A stretch of 64,000 bases of DNA from Tillandsia leiboldiana (GCA_029204045.2 CM055069.1:28252825-28316824), one strand, 5' to 3'; shown: positions 1 to 10,192, counted from the first letter of the stretch. Program-made: numbers and translations. Notes: a model not told the origin generated them from the sequence alone.

Positions 1-503
1 TGAAGTTCCTTCGACATTCTTTCTTGTTCAGCAGACAGTCTTTGTTGTTCTTGTCGAAGCGATTCCAACACATCAGCGTCTGTAGCCTGTCTCTTCGTGT
101 GTGATGGATGCTGTGTAGATGCAGATGGGGCATCCGGTCCCGTAACCCATGGAGATTCAGTTTGTAGAATACCAGAGAGTGAGCGAGCTCTGGTGAGAGG
201 CCTACTGGGCTGATTTTCACTCCATTGGACAGTCTTCCGTCTCGTATATTGCTTAGTTGTTGATGCAGATTTCATTAGCCTTTTGCCCTTGACAGATTTC
301 CTGTTTTCCTCATCAATTTTCTGTTGAACATCTTTGAAGAATTCATCCCATTCTTCATCATCATAGTCTGAGCTGTCTTCCTCTGCATTTTTCGTCTTGT
401 TTTGAGTTGAATCATCTGGTTCCCTTTTAACAGATGTACTTGTGTGCATCATTGAAGCCAGGAGAAGGATTAACCAAGAGAAACTCATTGAATTAAGGGC
501 CAT
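1..503 (-). CDS. Third ORF of copia element 1 (env-like candidate), C-terminus outside window
   Basis: An uninterrupted frame runs from an ATG at 503 to the window edge, at least 167 residues, downstream of pol and on the same strand. It opens with a short polar stretch and a hydrophobic core (FSWLILLLASMM), which looks like a secretory signal peptide or single membrane anchor. Next come an acidic stretch (EEDSSDYDDEEWDE), a basic Ser/Arg/Lys-rich region and, at the visible end, a Gln/Glu-rich heptad-like segment (LRQEQQRLSAEQERMSKEL). The last segment is clearly related to the tail of the third ORF in element 2 (QQRLSNEQERISNEL). Sirevirus env-like ORFs are described as having membrane and coiled-coil segments; the match here is by position and architecture, not by a known domain. 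Function is unknown. It seems to have its own promoter and leader intron. Confidence 0.6.
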   Translation of the reverse strand, partial: MALNSMSFSWLILLLASMMHTSTSVKREPDDSTQNKTKNAEEDSSDYDDEEWDEFFKDVQQKIDEENRKSVKGKRLMKSASTTKQYTRRKTVQWSENQPSRPLTRARSLSGILQTESPWVTGPDAPSASTQHPSHTKRQATDADVLESLRQEQQRLSAEQERMSKEL

Positions 504-533
504 TGATCAGAGTGCTTTGAGAAGATTTAAATC

Positions 534-915
534 CTGTGAAGTCGAACTCAAGAACACATGAAAAATTGTTAATTTTCAAAAATTGAAAAATTGTATCCAA
601 AGAATCATTATCATGTAGAGAGACTAAGAATCAAATTAGTTTTGCAAAAGGACTGTTAAAAATAGATCAATTGCATAATTTCCGAAAATCCTTATTATAT
701 GCCCTAAAACCGAAATTTTAGAAATCGAAGCCTAAAAATCCGTTAATCAGGAGAAAACCTAGCATATAATCAAAACTAATCTACCCAGAGTTCTCAGTTC
801 AAAAGAAATTTGATCAAAAACCATCCACAAACAAAGTTGATCCAAGAATTTCGTGCGTTTGAGGAGGAAAAGAGAAAAACGGTGAAAAACCGAGATTTTG
901 ATCAATAAAACTTAC
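534..915 (-). other. Putative 5'-leader intron of the third ORF
   Basis: On the minus strand a perfect donor hexamer GTAAGT (915-910) follows a CT-rich leader, and an acceptor-like TTCACAG ends at 534, 31 nt before the ATG at 503. The stretch between is AT-rich with T-rich runs near the acceptor. This is the usual layout of a plant 5'-UTR intron. It is inferred from motifs only. Confidence 0.4.
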
Positions 916-1032
916 TTGGAATTGAAGAACTTTGAGTTTGAAAGCTTCCAAGGAGGATGAAATCTAGAGAGAAGCGCTCTGGAAACTTTTGAACAAAAGA
1001 TTGGAGTAAAAGAAATCAAAACCCTTTTGTTC

Positions 1033-1062
1033 TTTATAAAAACCTAGCCGCGATCCGGATCC
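1033..1062 (-). promoter_or_regulatory. Putative internal promoter (TATA box) for the third ORF
   Basis: TTTTTATAAAGA on the minus strand (TATAAA at 1038-1033) sits about 120 nt before the candidate leader intron and directly below the first GATCCGGATC palindrome. The order palindromes, TATA box, leader repeats what is seen in the LTR (palindromes 7572-7852, TATA at 7506-7499). Confidence 0.45.
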
Positions 1063-1202
1063 TCCCGAGCTTGCGATCCGGATCGGCTACCCGCAGTGAG
1101 AAAACTGCGTTCGGGATCCAGATCGGCAGGTCCAATCCGGATCGTCAGCCCGCAGGAGAAAACCTGCGTTCGGGATCCGGATCACCTAGCCCGATCCGGA
1201 TC
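1052..1202. repeat. GATCCGGATC palindrome cluster upstream of the third ORF
   Basis: Perfect 10-bp palindromes lie at 1052-1061, 1075-1084, 1174-1183 and 1193-1202, with two one-mismatch copies between them. Two copies are preceded by the same TTCGGGATCC context as in the LTRs. Confidence 0.85.
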
Positions 1203-1520
1203 GGCCCCAACTTTTTCTTTAGAAAAATTTCAGAGAAATTCAAGAAAAACCAGAAAAAGATTGTAAGCACAAATGTGTATCAACTTTTAAACAAAAAGCA
1301 TCGTTTCACACAACAAGAATTAGATTATGCCAAATCTATCAGTAATATCCAAAAATGAAACGAAAATTTACAAAAATTAAATCCCTTAAAGTTGAACACC
1401 TTCAATCACATCTAACTTGATCTTATGAGTAATGCCTTTATCAAATCATCAATTCAGTAAAGAAAATGAAATACAAAGATCAATAGATGTTTGAAATCCC
1501 AAATATAGTAGATAATGTAT

Positions 1521-1766
1521 CTAGACAATCTGTTGAAGAGAGTGGCTCTTTGAGCATCTTTCTTTAAAATCCCACCTTATACCAACCTTGAAATTTGACA
1601 GAGTCAAGTATTTCAACATGCATTTTACTAAATCAAAAATTTGAACAACCATGCTTGGTATACATGTGGTAGCTGCACACAATACTCGGACGACCGAGGT
1701 GGTAGCTCTTTCCTCCATGTGGTGGTAGTTTTCACACTCCTCATTGGGATGTAACTCTTTCCACAT
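1521..1766 (-). other. Conserved post-pol block with small ORF, element 1 copy
   Basis: The 81-codon frame begins MWKELHPNEECENYHHMEE. About 37 codons are shared almost base for base with element 2 (21387-21256) and element D (63721-63855); after that the three copies diverge and stop at different places. The block contains a CTCGG-TCGT-CCGAG hairpin and three CTACCAC repeats. It may be a small peptide gene or a structured non-coding signal; the different ends argue for the latter. Confidence 0.45.
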
Positions 1767-1794
1767 CTTTTGAGCATTTTACCTTTTCCTAAGA

Positions 1795-1806
1795 CTCCCC
1801 CTCAAT
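1795..1806 (-). promoter_or_regulatory. Internal polypurine tract, element 1
   Basis: The minus strand reads CCAATTGAGGGGGAG about 340 nt after the pol stop. The same tract stands at the same place in element 2 (21414-21422) and D (63686-63694). It is not next to an LTR, so it is an extra tract of the kind reported for Sireviruses. Confidence 0.6.
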
Positions 1807-2145
1807 TGGCTATCAATTATTTAAGATATAAAGTATTCAACCAAATATTGATCTCGATTTCATACTCGACTAAACAGTCAAATAAGATAATGACTATACC
1901 AAGAGATCATTGAGAGAGAAATTGACTTTGATCACTTTAGAAGATGATTTAATTAACATAAATGATCATTGCAACAATGAAATATTATGAAGGCAAAAGC
2001 ATAATAAATTTCTAAATGTGCGAAAAGATGCAATTAAAGTCAATTATAATCAATGCTCAATTAATGTTCTATGTACAAACATAGATAATGAACAAAACAA
2101 AAACAAATACAAAACCTATCTTAAGCAAAGGTTTCAAAAAGAAGT

Positions 2146-4542
2146 TTATTTCAAAGTAAGCATACCAATTGCTTTTCGCAAATGAATAAAACGTTTTTGA
2201 TCCAAAGGTTTTGTTAAAAAGTCAGCTAATTGATCTTCAGTTGAAATATATGAAAGTTGAAGAGTATTTGATTCAACTAGCTCTCTAAGAAAATGATATC
2301 TAAGTTCAATATGTTTTGTTCTAGAGTGCAACACAGGGTTTTTAGAAATGTTAATAGCACTTGTGTTGTCACAAAGTATTGTTACCGAAGATGCTGAAAT
2401 GCGGAAGTCGCTCAATACGCTTTTCATCCAAATGAGTTGAGTTGAGCAACTTCCAGCTGAAATGTATTCCGCTTCGGCAGTCGAGAGTGCTATGCAATTC
2501 TGCTTTTTACTGTGCCATGCAACAAGGCAATGGCCAAGATAGAAGCATGCACCACTCGTGCTTTTCCGATCATCCACTGATCCTGCCCAATCGGCATCTG
2601 AGTATCCAACAATGTCCAGACTTGTTCCCATAGGATACCAAATTCCGAAATTAATTGATCCTTTGATGTACCGGATGATCCGTTTCACCGCTTTCAGGTG
2701 AACCTCCTTTGGTGCTGATTGATATCTCGCGCAAATCCCAACACTAAAGGATATATCCGGGCGACTAGCCGTGAGGTAAAGTAGACTTCCAATCATACTT
2801 CTATACAGTTTCTCGTCTACATTCTCACTATGTGATTCACTTCCAAGTCCCTTGTGGCTAGTTCCCATTGGAGTTGGAAAATCTTTACAATTTTCAAGAT
2901 CAAACTTCTTGACCAACTCCAGTGCATACTTGGATTGACTCAAGTGAATACCTTCATCATTTTGTTTAATTTGCAATCCAAGAAAATAAGACAATTCGCC
3001 CATCATGGACATCTCAAATTCGCTTTCCATGGTCTCCGCGAATTTAGAAGCATCATTATCTTTTGTTGCACCAAATACAATGTCATCGACATAGATTTGT
3101 GCTACAATGAAATTATTTTGATAATGCTTCACAAAGAGAGTCCTGTCAGCTCCCCCTCGAGTATAGCCCTTCTCCAAAAGGTGCTTTGTTAACCTTTCGT
3201 ACCATGCTCGCGGTGCTTGTTTCAGACCGTAAAGAGCCTTTTTCAAACGAAAAACATGGTTAGGTTGTTTATGATCTACAAAACCTTTCGGTTGAGCTAC
3301 ATAAACTTCCTCATTTAAAAACCCGTTTAGAAATGCGCTCTTGACGTCCATTTGAAATAATTTGATTTTAAAATGACAAGCAATAGCAAACAATATACGA
3401 ATGGACTCGAGTCTAGCTACAGGGGCGAAAGTTTCGTCAAAGTCTATACCTTCTACTTGAGAGTAGCCTTGAGCAACTAGTCGTGCCTTGTTCCTGATGA
3501 TAGTACCATCTTCATCTTTCTTGTTCTTGAAGATCCATTTGGTACCTATCACATTATGTTGCTTTGGAGGCTTCGTTAATTCCCAGACTTTGTTTCGCTC
3601 AAATTGATGGAGCTCTTCCTGCATAGCTTTAATCCAGTAGTCATCCTGAAGAGCTTCATCTATTGTCTTTGGTTCGATTAAGGATACGTAGCAAGCAAAT
3701 CCGCAAACCAACTGCCTTCGAGTTCTAACTCCTTCTTGTGGATCTCCAATGATGTTCGATTCCGGATGATCCTTGGAGATTCGTAGCGTTTGTTGAAACG
3801 GAGTACTCGGAGGTACACGAGATGATTCCTGCACATCAGATAAACTAGAAGAACCATTAGATGCATCATTAATATTGGAAGTATTATTATCAGAAGATGC
3901 ACTAGCAGGAGAATCATCATCTAGAGAGATATCGAGGGTAGATTTTTCAGATTCAAAGTGAGAAGCTTCATCTACTTTAACATTTATAGATTCTACGATC
4001 GTCTTAGATTCGATGTTAAATACTCGATATGCTCTGCTATTCGTAGAATAACCCAAAAAGATCCCTTCATCGCTTCGAGAGTCGAACTTTCCAAGATTTT
4101 CACGGTCACGTAAGATGTAACATCGACTCCCGAAGATACGAAAGTACTTGATATCCGGTTTTCTACTAAACCACAGCTCATATGGTGTATTCAAGGTTCC
4201 TGGGCGCAAATACACTCTGTTAATGACATAGACAGCGGTGTTCACAGCTTCAGCCCAAAAATGTAGCGGTAATTTCCGGCTATGAAGCATCACACGCGCC
4301 ATCTCTTGAACAACCCTGTTTTTGCGCTCAACAACACCATTTTGCTGAGGTGTATAGGGTGCCGAGAATTCATGTTTGATGCCATTTGAAGTACAAAAAT
4401 CAATGAATTTTGAATTTATGAATTCTCCACCCCTATCACTTCTAACACGAATGATCTTTTCATTCTTTTCAATCATAATACGATGGCAAATCTCATGAAA
4501 AGAGTCAAACGTATCAGCTTTCTCTCTCAAAATGCTACCCAT
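2146..4542 (-). pseudogene. pol: Copia pol, element 1: integrase remainder, reverse transcriptase, RNase H
   Basis: An open frame of 798 codons. It starts inside the integrase core: the second catalytic Asp is in RSDRGGEF (about residue 37) and the Glu in [11 protein letters not shown], followed by the copia integrase C-terminal region. The reverse transcriptase has [11 protein letters not shown] and YVDDIVFG; RNase H has DADWAG and [11 protein letters not shown]. The frame itself is clean. The part coding for the first integrase Asp, the zinc-binding HHCC and the protease is missing: compared with elements 2 and D about 0.75 kb is lost between 4543 and 4690, with some 60 bp of unrelated filler. 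The ATG at 4542 is therefore internal, not a true start. Confidence 0.9.
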
Positions 4543-4685
4543 GAAAACCGAGAGAAATCATCAACCAATAAAAGAAAATAAAAATATACAATTTACCTTG
4601 CAAGGATGGTTGACGAGTTGGCCAAAAGAAAAAGAAGAAGAGAAAATAGTCTACATAAACTATACAAGATTTAATCGTAGAACGA

Positions 4686-6707
4686 TTAAAGACAAGGAGG
4701 GGTTTCACCTTTGCATACCCAAACCTTTTGAGTTTTGGAGTATGTCGGTAAAGGTTGAGAGATTCTCCTTGAAGACGACGTCTTGTATGATTGATCTTTT
4801 TCTTTTGTCATCGTCTTGTTTGAGGTGCTACCAATGTTCTTTTCTTTTGAAAAATCCTTCCTTGAATTCCGGGAAGTGAGCTTATTGGTAGCAATTGCAA
4901 GATGAGGTTGATTTGTTCTTTGAGCACAAATCTCGCAATTTCTTTTGATGTGCCCTGCAAAATTACAACGAAAACATACCTTTGAGCTTGACGATTCCGA
5001 AGAGGATGAGGTAGGTTTGTTGTCGTTGTTTGTCTTGAATTCCGGTGTCGGAGGAGGAGATACCGACTGAGGCACAAAAACTGTCCCACTCGAACTTGGA
5101 CTGTTTCCAGTTTGAGTGTACCCGAGGCCGAACCGATTTGTTTGACCAAGACCAAGGAGTTTATCCAACTTACTCCTTCCTAAAGAGAATTGCTGTAAGT
5201 CATCCTTGAGTTGGAGAATGGTCTCTGTCATTTCCCGTCTTTCCTGTCGGCCCTCGCCATAGAGCTTCAAGAAGTAGTTTGCTTTGTTCACCATATCTAT
5301 GTAGTTCTTCTCGAGCTGCTTATTGGACTCTTGAAGGGAAACATTTGCTTTTATCAAACTATCCCTTTCCACTTCAAGATCGGTCGAGAGAGAAGTTACC
5401 CTTTTTACTTCTTCTTCGAGATCCTGCAATCTCCCTCTCAACCCCTTGTTTTGCTTAGCCGGTTTCTTTAAATCCTGTAAAGATCTGTGATAGGCTAGAG
5501 CAAACTCTTCACCTTCCGAATCATCTGATTCATTGTCCATTGCGTTCTTTTCAACAGTGGAGTTGGACAACGACTCAGATGTATTTGCCATAAAGCACAT
5601 GAATGGTGAAGATGTGGACGCGTGGAATGCCGTGGAGCTCTTTTCTTCATCACTTGAAGACGACTCATTTGACGTTGAGTTGTCATCCCAAGTGACGACT
5701 TGCATCGCCTTCTTCTTTGCCGGATACTTGTTAGGACACTCCGTTGCAATGTGGCCGTAGCCTCGACATTTGAAGCATTGCAGTTGTCCTTCTGAACTTT
5801 TCTTATCCTTTGAGAAGTTCTCTTGCTTTCTTGACTTGTGACTTGGAGTACCCTTGCCTTTGTTCCACTTTCCGAAGGATGAAGATTTGCTTGAATTACC
5901 CCTTCGAAAGTTGCGGCGAAAATTCCTTGTCAAGAGAGCGAGCTGCTTCTCAAATTCCTCCATAGAAAGGTTCTCGTCATCGTCCGAGGAGGATGTATCC
6001 GCGTCTTCTTCCTTAGTTGTTTTCAACGCATAACCTGAAGACTTAGAAGTGGATGCTTTTCCAGAAGAATTGTTAGTATTAAAAGTCATTTCATAAGTTT
6101 GTAATGAACCAACTAATTCTTCTACACGTATTTCGTCCGGGTGTTTAATAGTTTCAATGGCAGTAACCTTTGGGCGAAATCGTTCAGGAAGAGTTCTTAA
6201 GATTTTTCTTACAATCTTAAATTCTGGAATCTTCTCTCCCAGATTAGCACATGAGTTTACGATGTCTTGCAATCGTGTATAGTAGTCCGTGAAAGATTCA
6301 TTTTCTGCCATCAAGATAGAGTCAAACTTGCTCGTAAGCATCTGCAGTTTCTGAATCTTCACGAGGTTAGTTCCCTCATGTGTAACCTGGAGAACATCCC
6401 AGATTTCTTTCGCAGTCTCACATGCCGAGACGCGAGAGAATTCAGTTTGAGATAAGGCATTAAAAATAGCATTAATTCCCTTGCCATTGTAAGAAGATAA
6501 CTCAAACTCTTCCTTGGTCCATTTCGACCTAGGTTTTAAGGTGTGAACATCAGAGTTAAGTTCAGTTGGATTAGTCCATCCTGATTCAATAGAATGCCAC
6601 ACCCTTTCGTCGATGGAAGATAAAAAGGCTTTCATCCGTACTTTCCAGTACGCATAATTTGTTCCATCAAAGAAAGGGGGTCGATTGATGTTTCCACCTT
6701 CAACCAT
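4686..6707 (-). CDS. gag: Copia Gag (long Sirevirus type), element 1
   Basis: 673 codons from the ATG 20 nt past the primer site. Residues about 1-230 form the copia gag region ([20 protein letters not shown], then [15 protein letters not shown]). A first CCHC knuckle, [14 protein letters not shown], is near residue 309; a Glu/Lys-rich coiled coil spans about 410-520; a second knuckle, CFRCNFAGHIKRNC, is near 576. Gag packages the element RNA into cytoplasmic virus-like particles. In an intact copy it reads on into protease in the same frame; here it ends early at 4686 because of the deletion that removes protease. The gag domains themselves look unbroken. Confidence 0.92.
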   Translation of the reverse strand: MVEGGNINRPPFFDGTNYAYWKVRMKAFLSSIDERVWHSIESGWTNPTELNSDVHTLKPRSKWTKEEFELSSYNGKGINAIFNALSQTEFSRVSACETAKEIWDVLQVTHEGTNLVKIQKLQMLTSKFDSILMAENESFTDYYTRLQDIVNSCANLGEKIPEFKIVRKILRTLPERFRPKVTAIETIKHPDEIRVEELVGSLQTYEMTFNTNNSSGKASTSKSSGYALKTTKEEDADTSSSDDDENLSMEEFEKQLALLTRNFRRNFRRGNSSKSSSFGKWNKGKGTPSHKSRKQENFSKDKKSSEGQLQCFKCRGYGHIATECPNKYPAKKKAMQVVTWDDNSTSNESSSSDEEKSSTAFHASTSSPFMCFMANTSESLSNSTVEKNAMDNESDDSEGEEFALAYHRSLQDLKKPAKQNKGLRGRLQDLEEEVKRVTSLSTDLEVERDSLIKANVSLQESNKQLEKNYIDMVNKANYFLKLYGEGRQERREMTETILQLKDDLQQFSLGRSKLDKLLGLGQTNRFGLGYTQTGNSPSSSGTVFVPQSVSPPPTPEFKTNNDNKPTSSSSESSSSKVCFRCNFAGHIKRNCEICAQRTNQPHLAIATNKLTSRNSRKDFSKEKNIGSTSNKTMTKEKDQSYKTSSSRRISQPLPTYSKTQKVWVCKGETPPCL

Positions 6708-6726
6708 TGTTCACAACCCTATTCCC

Positions 6727-6738
6727 TCTCTGATACCA
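6727..6738 (-). promoter_or_regulatory. Primer-binding site, initiator-Met tRNA, element 1
   Basis: Minus strand TGGTATCAGAGA, two bases inside the LTR end. It matches the 3' end complement of plant initiator-Met tRNA (TGGTATCAGAGC) with one mismatch. Confidence 0.9.
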
Positions 6739-7498
6739 CTTGTTGGGTCACGTATATAATACGGATCTAAATAGGGGAAGAAACACCTAGAGGGGGATGA
6801 ATAGGTGTAAACGTATAAACACTCAAAAAATCGTTGCGATAAAACCCAATGCGGAAAATAAAATAACACGCAAGATTTTTACGTGGAAAACTCCATCACC
6901 GGAGTAAAAAACCACGGGACCGATAACACGGCAGAAATCCACTAGAATTAAAACACGTACAAGGTGATTTACCGTACACACTTACGACTCAACCTTTTCC
7001 ATACGCTCCTAGAGGATCTTCTCCGCTCGCTCCGACGCTTCTCGAATCCACGATCTGCGCCCAACGCCGAATCCACGGCGTCCAACGTCGAATCCACGAC
7101 GTCCGACCGAATCCACGGTCTTCACCCAATAGCACCGTTCGAATCCACGAACGTGCCTCGCTCCGAATCCACGAGAGCGATTGAACCTTGAATCCACAAG
7201 GACACGCGAATCCACGCGCCGATTTTTGGGGTAAAATCGTTGTTTTTGGGTGGTGATGATCCGCCGAATACTTAGATCAAAGATAGATCGGAAATACCAT
7301 CTAAGTATTCATTAGTTTGATTCAACTCAAGATGTGAGTATGAAAACCTTGAATCAAACTAATCAATATAGATGAAGAAACATAGAGTATTCTCTAATGA
7401 TTTCCTTTCTTCTCTATATGTGGATCTTATAGCCGTATAAGATGATACAAGAAAATGACGGCTATGTGGATTCACCCTAGAAAGAAAGACATAGGGTG

Positions 7499-7506
7499 TA
7501 TTTATA
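7499..7506 (-). promoter_or_regulatory. LTR TATA box, copia element 1
   Basis: Minus strand CCTATAAATACACC, about 65 nt downstream of the palindrome cluster. The related LTRs have TATATATAG at the same place (about 18375-18385 and 27660-27670). Confidence 0.65.
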
Positions 7507-7571
7507 GGTTAGAAACCCTAGGAAGGAGATAAGAATCAAAAACCTGCCATTTCTGGATATTTACGGACGGC

Positions 7572-7852
7572 GATCCGGATCGTGATAACTAGGATCCGGA
7601 TCGTCATAACGAATCAGCCAATTCCAGAAAAACGAAGGTTCGGGATCCGGATCATGTGACTACGATCCGGATCGTTCATACAGTTCACCAAACATCAACG
7701 TTCGGGATCCGGATTGCGAAGCAAGATCCGGATCGTCCAAGGTAGATGGTAAACTCAACGTTCGGGATCCGGATCAAGAGACTACGATCCGGATTGCGAC
7801 GATGTATGAACGAACCACCTTCGGGATCCGGATCGAACAACCTGATCCGGAT
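7572..7852. repeat. GATCCGGATC palindrome array in the LTR U3
   Basis: Ten copies in 281 bp: eight perfect (7572, 7593, 7644, 7664, 7725, 7766, 7826, 7843) and two ending in T (7706, 7786). They come largely in pairs about 20 bp apart, the first of most pairs in the context TTCGGGATCCGG. Equivalent arrays occur in both element 2 LTRs. Conserved palindromes upstream of the LTR promoter are a known Sirevirus trait; this particular sequence I do not recognise. Confidence 0.9.
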
Positions 7853-8389
7853 CCTGAACATGTCCCAAGTCCAGTTTTTGATTTTTATGCAATGAAAGAC
7901 TCTTCCAAGTGTTTCTACACTACAAGAAGTATTCGGATCACACAAAATCTTTAGTTAAACATACCTGATCCTTTTGAATTCTTCTTTCTTGAGATTGAGT
8001 TAAATGATCCAACTTTCTTCACCTTCAATCTTCAAGACTTGAGACTTTCACGAAACTACGCCAACTCAAATTCCGTAACAATAGGAACAGGAACCCAACC
8101 CTTTTCGCTCTCGCTCGAGATTTCTCCGACGCAGAACTCTACGATCCAGAGGGGGGAAAAGGAAGGAGGTGGACTTTTCGGCGGGTGATCGGGCGAAGGT
8201 GGACGATCCTTCTCCTCCATCTCTCGCGAATCAAGGTGAGTCTTTACCGTTCTTGTTTTAGGTTTCGTAATTTTTTGGGTCTTGTCGGTCGTTCCGAGGA
8301 TGGGGATCACCGCGCCGCCGCCGCCATTGTCGAGGCGGTTGTCGCCGTCGCGGGGTCGCCCGCGCGGGTCGGTGCCGCGCGGGGCCGCC

Positions 8390-8870
8390 CGCAGGTGGGG
8401 CGTCCGCGCGGGCTGGGGCCGCGCGGGGTCGCCAGCACCTGCGGGCAGCGCGCCTGCGCGGCTCGGTGCCGCGCGGGGCTGCCCGCAGGAGGGGCGCCCG
8501 CACCTGCGGGCAGCGCGCCCGCGCGGCTCGCTGCCGCGCGGGGCCGCCCGCAGGAGGGGCGCCCGCGCGGGCTGGGGCCGCGCGGGGTCGCCCTCACCTG
8601 CGGGCAGCGCGCCCGCGCGGCTCGCTGCCGCGCGGGGCCGCCCGTAGGAGGGGCGCCCGCGCGGGTTGGGGCCGCGCGGGGTCGCCCGCACCTGCGGGCA
8701 GCGCGCCCGCGCGGCTCGGTGCCGCGCGGGGCTGCCCGCAGGAGGGGCGCCCGCGCGGGCTGGGGCCGCGCGGGGTCGCCCGCACCTGCGGGCAGCGCGC
8801 CAGCGCGGCTCGGTGCCGCGCGGGGCCGCCCGTAGGTGGGGCACCCGCGCGGGCTGAGGCCGCGCGGGGC
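8390..8870. repeat. GC-rich tandem array, 94-bp unit, in LTR E
   Basis: The phrase TTGGGGCCGCGCGGGG or its CT variant recurs at 8572, 8666 and 8760 (exactly 94 bp apart) and at 8412. The tract is almost entirely G and C. Confidence 0.85.
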
Positions 8871-9890
8871 CGCCGCCGATGGGGCGGGGCCGCGCGGGGC
8901 TGTCCGCATGCGGGGCGTGCGCCGCCCGGGGCGTCGTCGTGCGGGAACTTCGCGCACGGGGGTTTTAGGAACTTGTCGTTTTCCCATTTTCTGCCGGAGT
9001 CGTCGTTAGGTGTTTTTGATCACCAGGTCTTAGTTTTCGCTTCCTCAGGGTCGTGGGACGCTGTGGACTCGGCAGACACGCAAACGCGGACGAACCGAAC
9101 GCCGGTCTCCTTTCAAGGTGTGTACTTTCTCCAGGGTCAGTTGGGAAAGGGTGTTAGTTGTAAGATGCATGTTCGGGCAAAGGTGGATTTCTAAAATATT
9201 TACTATTGACATCGCTAACCCCGTTTACACTGTTTATTTAATTATTCATCTAATTACTTGATTATGAGGCTCGTGTTACTGCACGCACACCGGCGGCTTG
9301 GCCTCCGCAAGGGTGTGCTTTTTCAAAAAAGTGGTACGTTGACCCGTGTACCCCACGTGACAGTGACGTGATAGGGGCCCCCGTGGGTGGGGGGTGTGAG
9401 CGGTGATGCCGAGGCGGGTGCTCGGCAGGGGTTTCCGAGGTAGGTGCTCGGTGTGATTACCAGGGGAGGTGCCCGGTTTGTTTTTACATAGGGTTGCACA
9501 CTGTTGGTTACACATTGAGGCGGGGGTTGCTCCGGTTGTCAGTGGTTTGCTCGTTTTATTACCTTTATGCTCTTACTATTTCTTTATAGTCACTGACTTC
9601 CCACTTTGTGACAGGTTCGTCCAGGGGCGAGTGCTAGGGCACTGGTGAGGCCGCGTGAGCGCTGTTCTGACTCTTAGAGACTGCAGATACAGTTGATTCT
9701 ATCTCCTTGCTCTTTTATTATTCATGATAGCTAGATGTGGATTGCGATACCCCCGTGGGATCGACGTGGATGTTGTCCTTTCTTTTTATAACTGTTAAAT
9801 GAATGATGTCCTTTACTTGGCCATTTTAAACTACAACAAGAATCAAGGAAAACCGTTTGCGAAAACCGTTTTGAAAACGTGGGTGTCGTG

Positions 9891-10065
9891 TGGGCACCGT
9901 TTTAAACCTCTGTGGGATTTATGTGATTTCGAAAACGGCTTTATAAAATCAGGCACTGAGTGGGTGCCGTTTTCAAATTCTGTGGAATTATGTGGCTTTG
10001 AAACGGATTTTGTAAAAACTCGGTGTCGGGTGGACACCGCTTTCAAAACTCTGTGGTTTTATCCT
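9891..10065. repeat. 70-bp tandem repeat in LTR E
   Basis: Diverged units start at 9891, 9961 and 10031 (the last partial), each opening TGG(G/A)(C/T)(A/G)CCG(T/C)TTT. Confidence 0.8.
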
Positions 10066-10192
10066 TTTAAAACAGTCGGCCCCTTTTCTACGTGTGAAAG
10101 TTGGTAGAATGTATGAAATGCATTGGTGTATGTGTCTGTGCCTTGATCTAGTGTGGTTAAAGCTTGAATGAGATATATTATGTAGTCAGGAC

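Larger units (their letters stand above)
1..8080 (-). mobile_element. Copia element 1, Sirevirus-like LTR retrotransposon, 3' end outside window
   Basis: A minus-strand Ty1/copia element reads, right to left: 5' LTR (8080-6741), initiator-Met primer site, long gag with two zinc knuckles, pol in copia order (integrase before reverse transcriptase), a polypurine tract, a conserved non-coding block and a third ORF. The long gag with a coiled coil, repeated polypurine tracts, LTR palindromes and an extra ORF after pol are traits known for Sireviruses. The 3' LTR lies left of the window, so LTR divergence and target duplication cannot be judged; the base run after the 5' LTR is ATAGG. It cannot transpose alone because protease and the integrase N-terminus are deleted. 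Confidence 0.9.
6741..8080 (-). repeat. 5' LTR of copia element 1 (1,340 bp)
   Basis: On the plus strand it begins TGTTGGGT and ends TTCCGTAACA, so it reads TGTTACGG...ACCCAACA in element sense with TG...CA ends. The same ends bound the LTRs of element 2 (17658-18958, 26918-28227). It has U3 palindromes, a TATA box and, towards U5, repeated GAATCCACG units (about 7040-7200). No gene lies inside. Confidence 0.93.

Noticed and set aside
8056..9194. Overlapping 120-260-codon frames in the LTR E GC array
   Set aside because: Same compositional effect over a 94-bp repeat; no domain and no codon structure.
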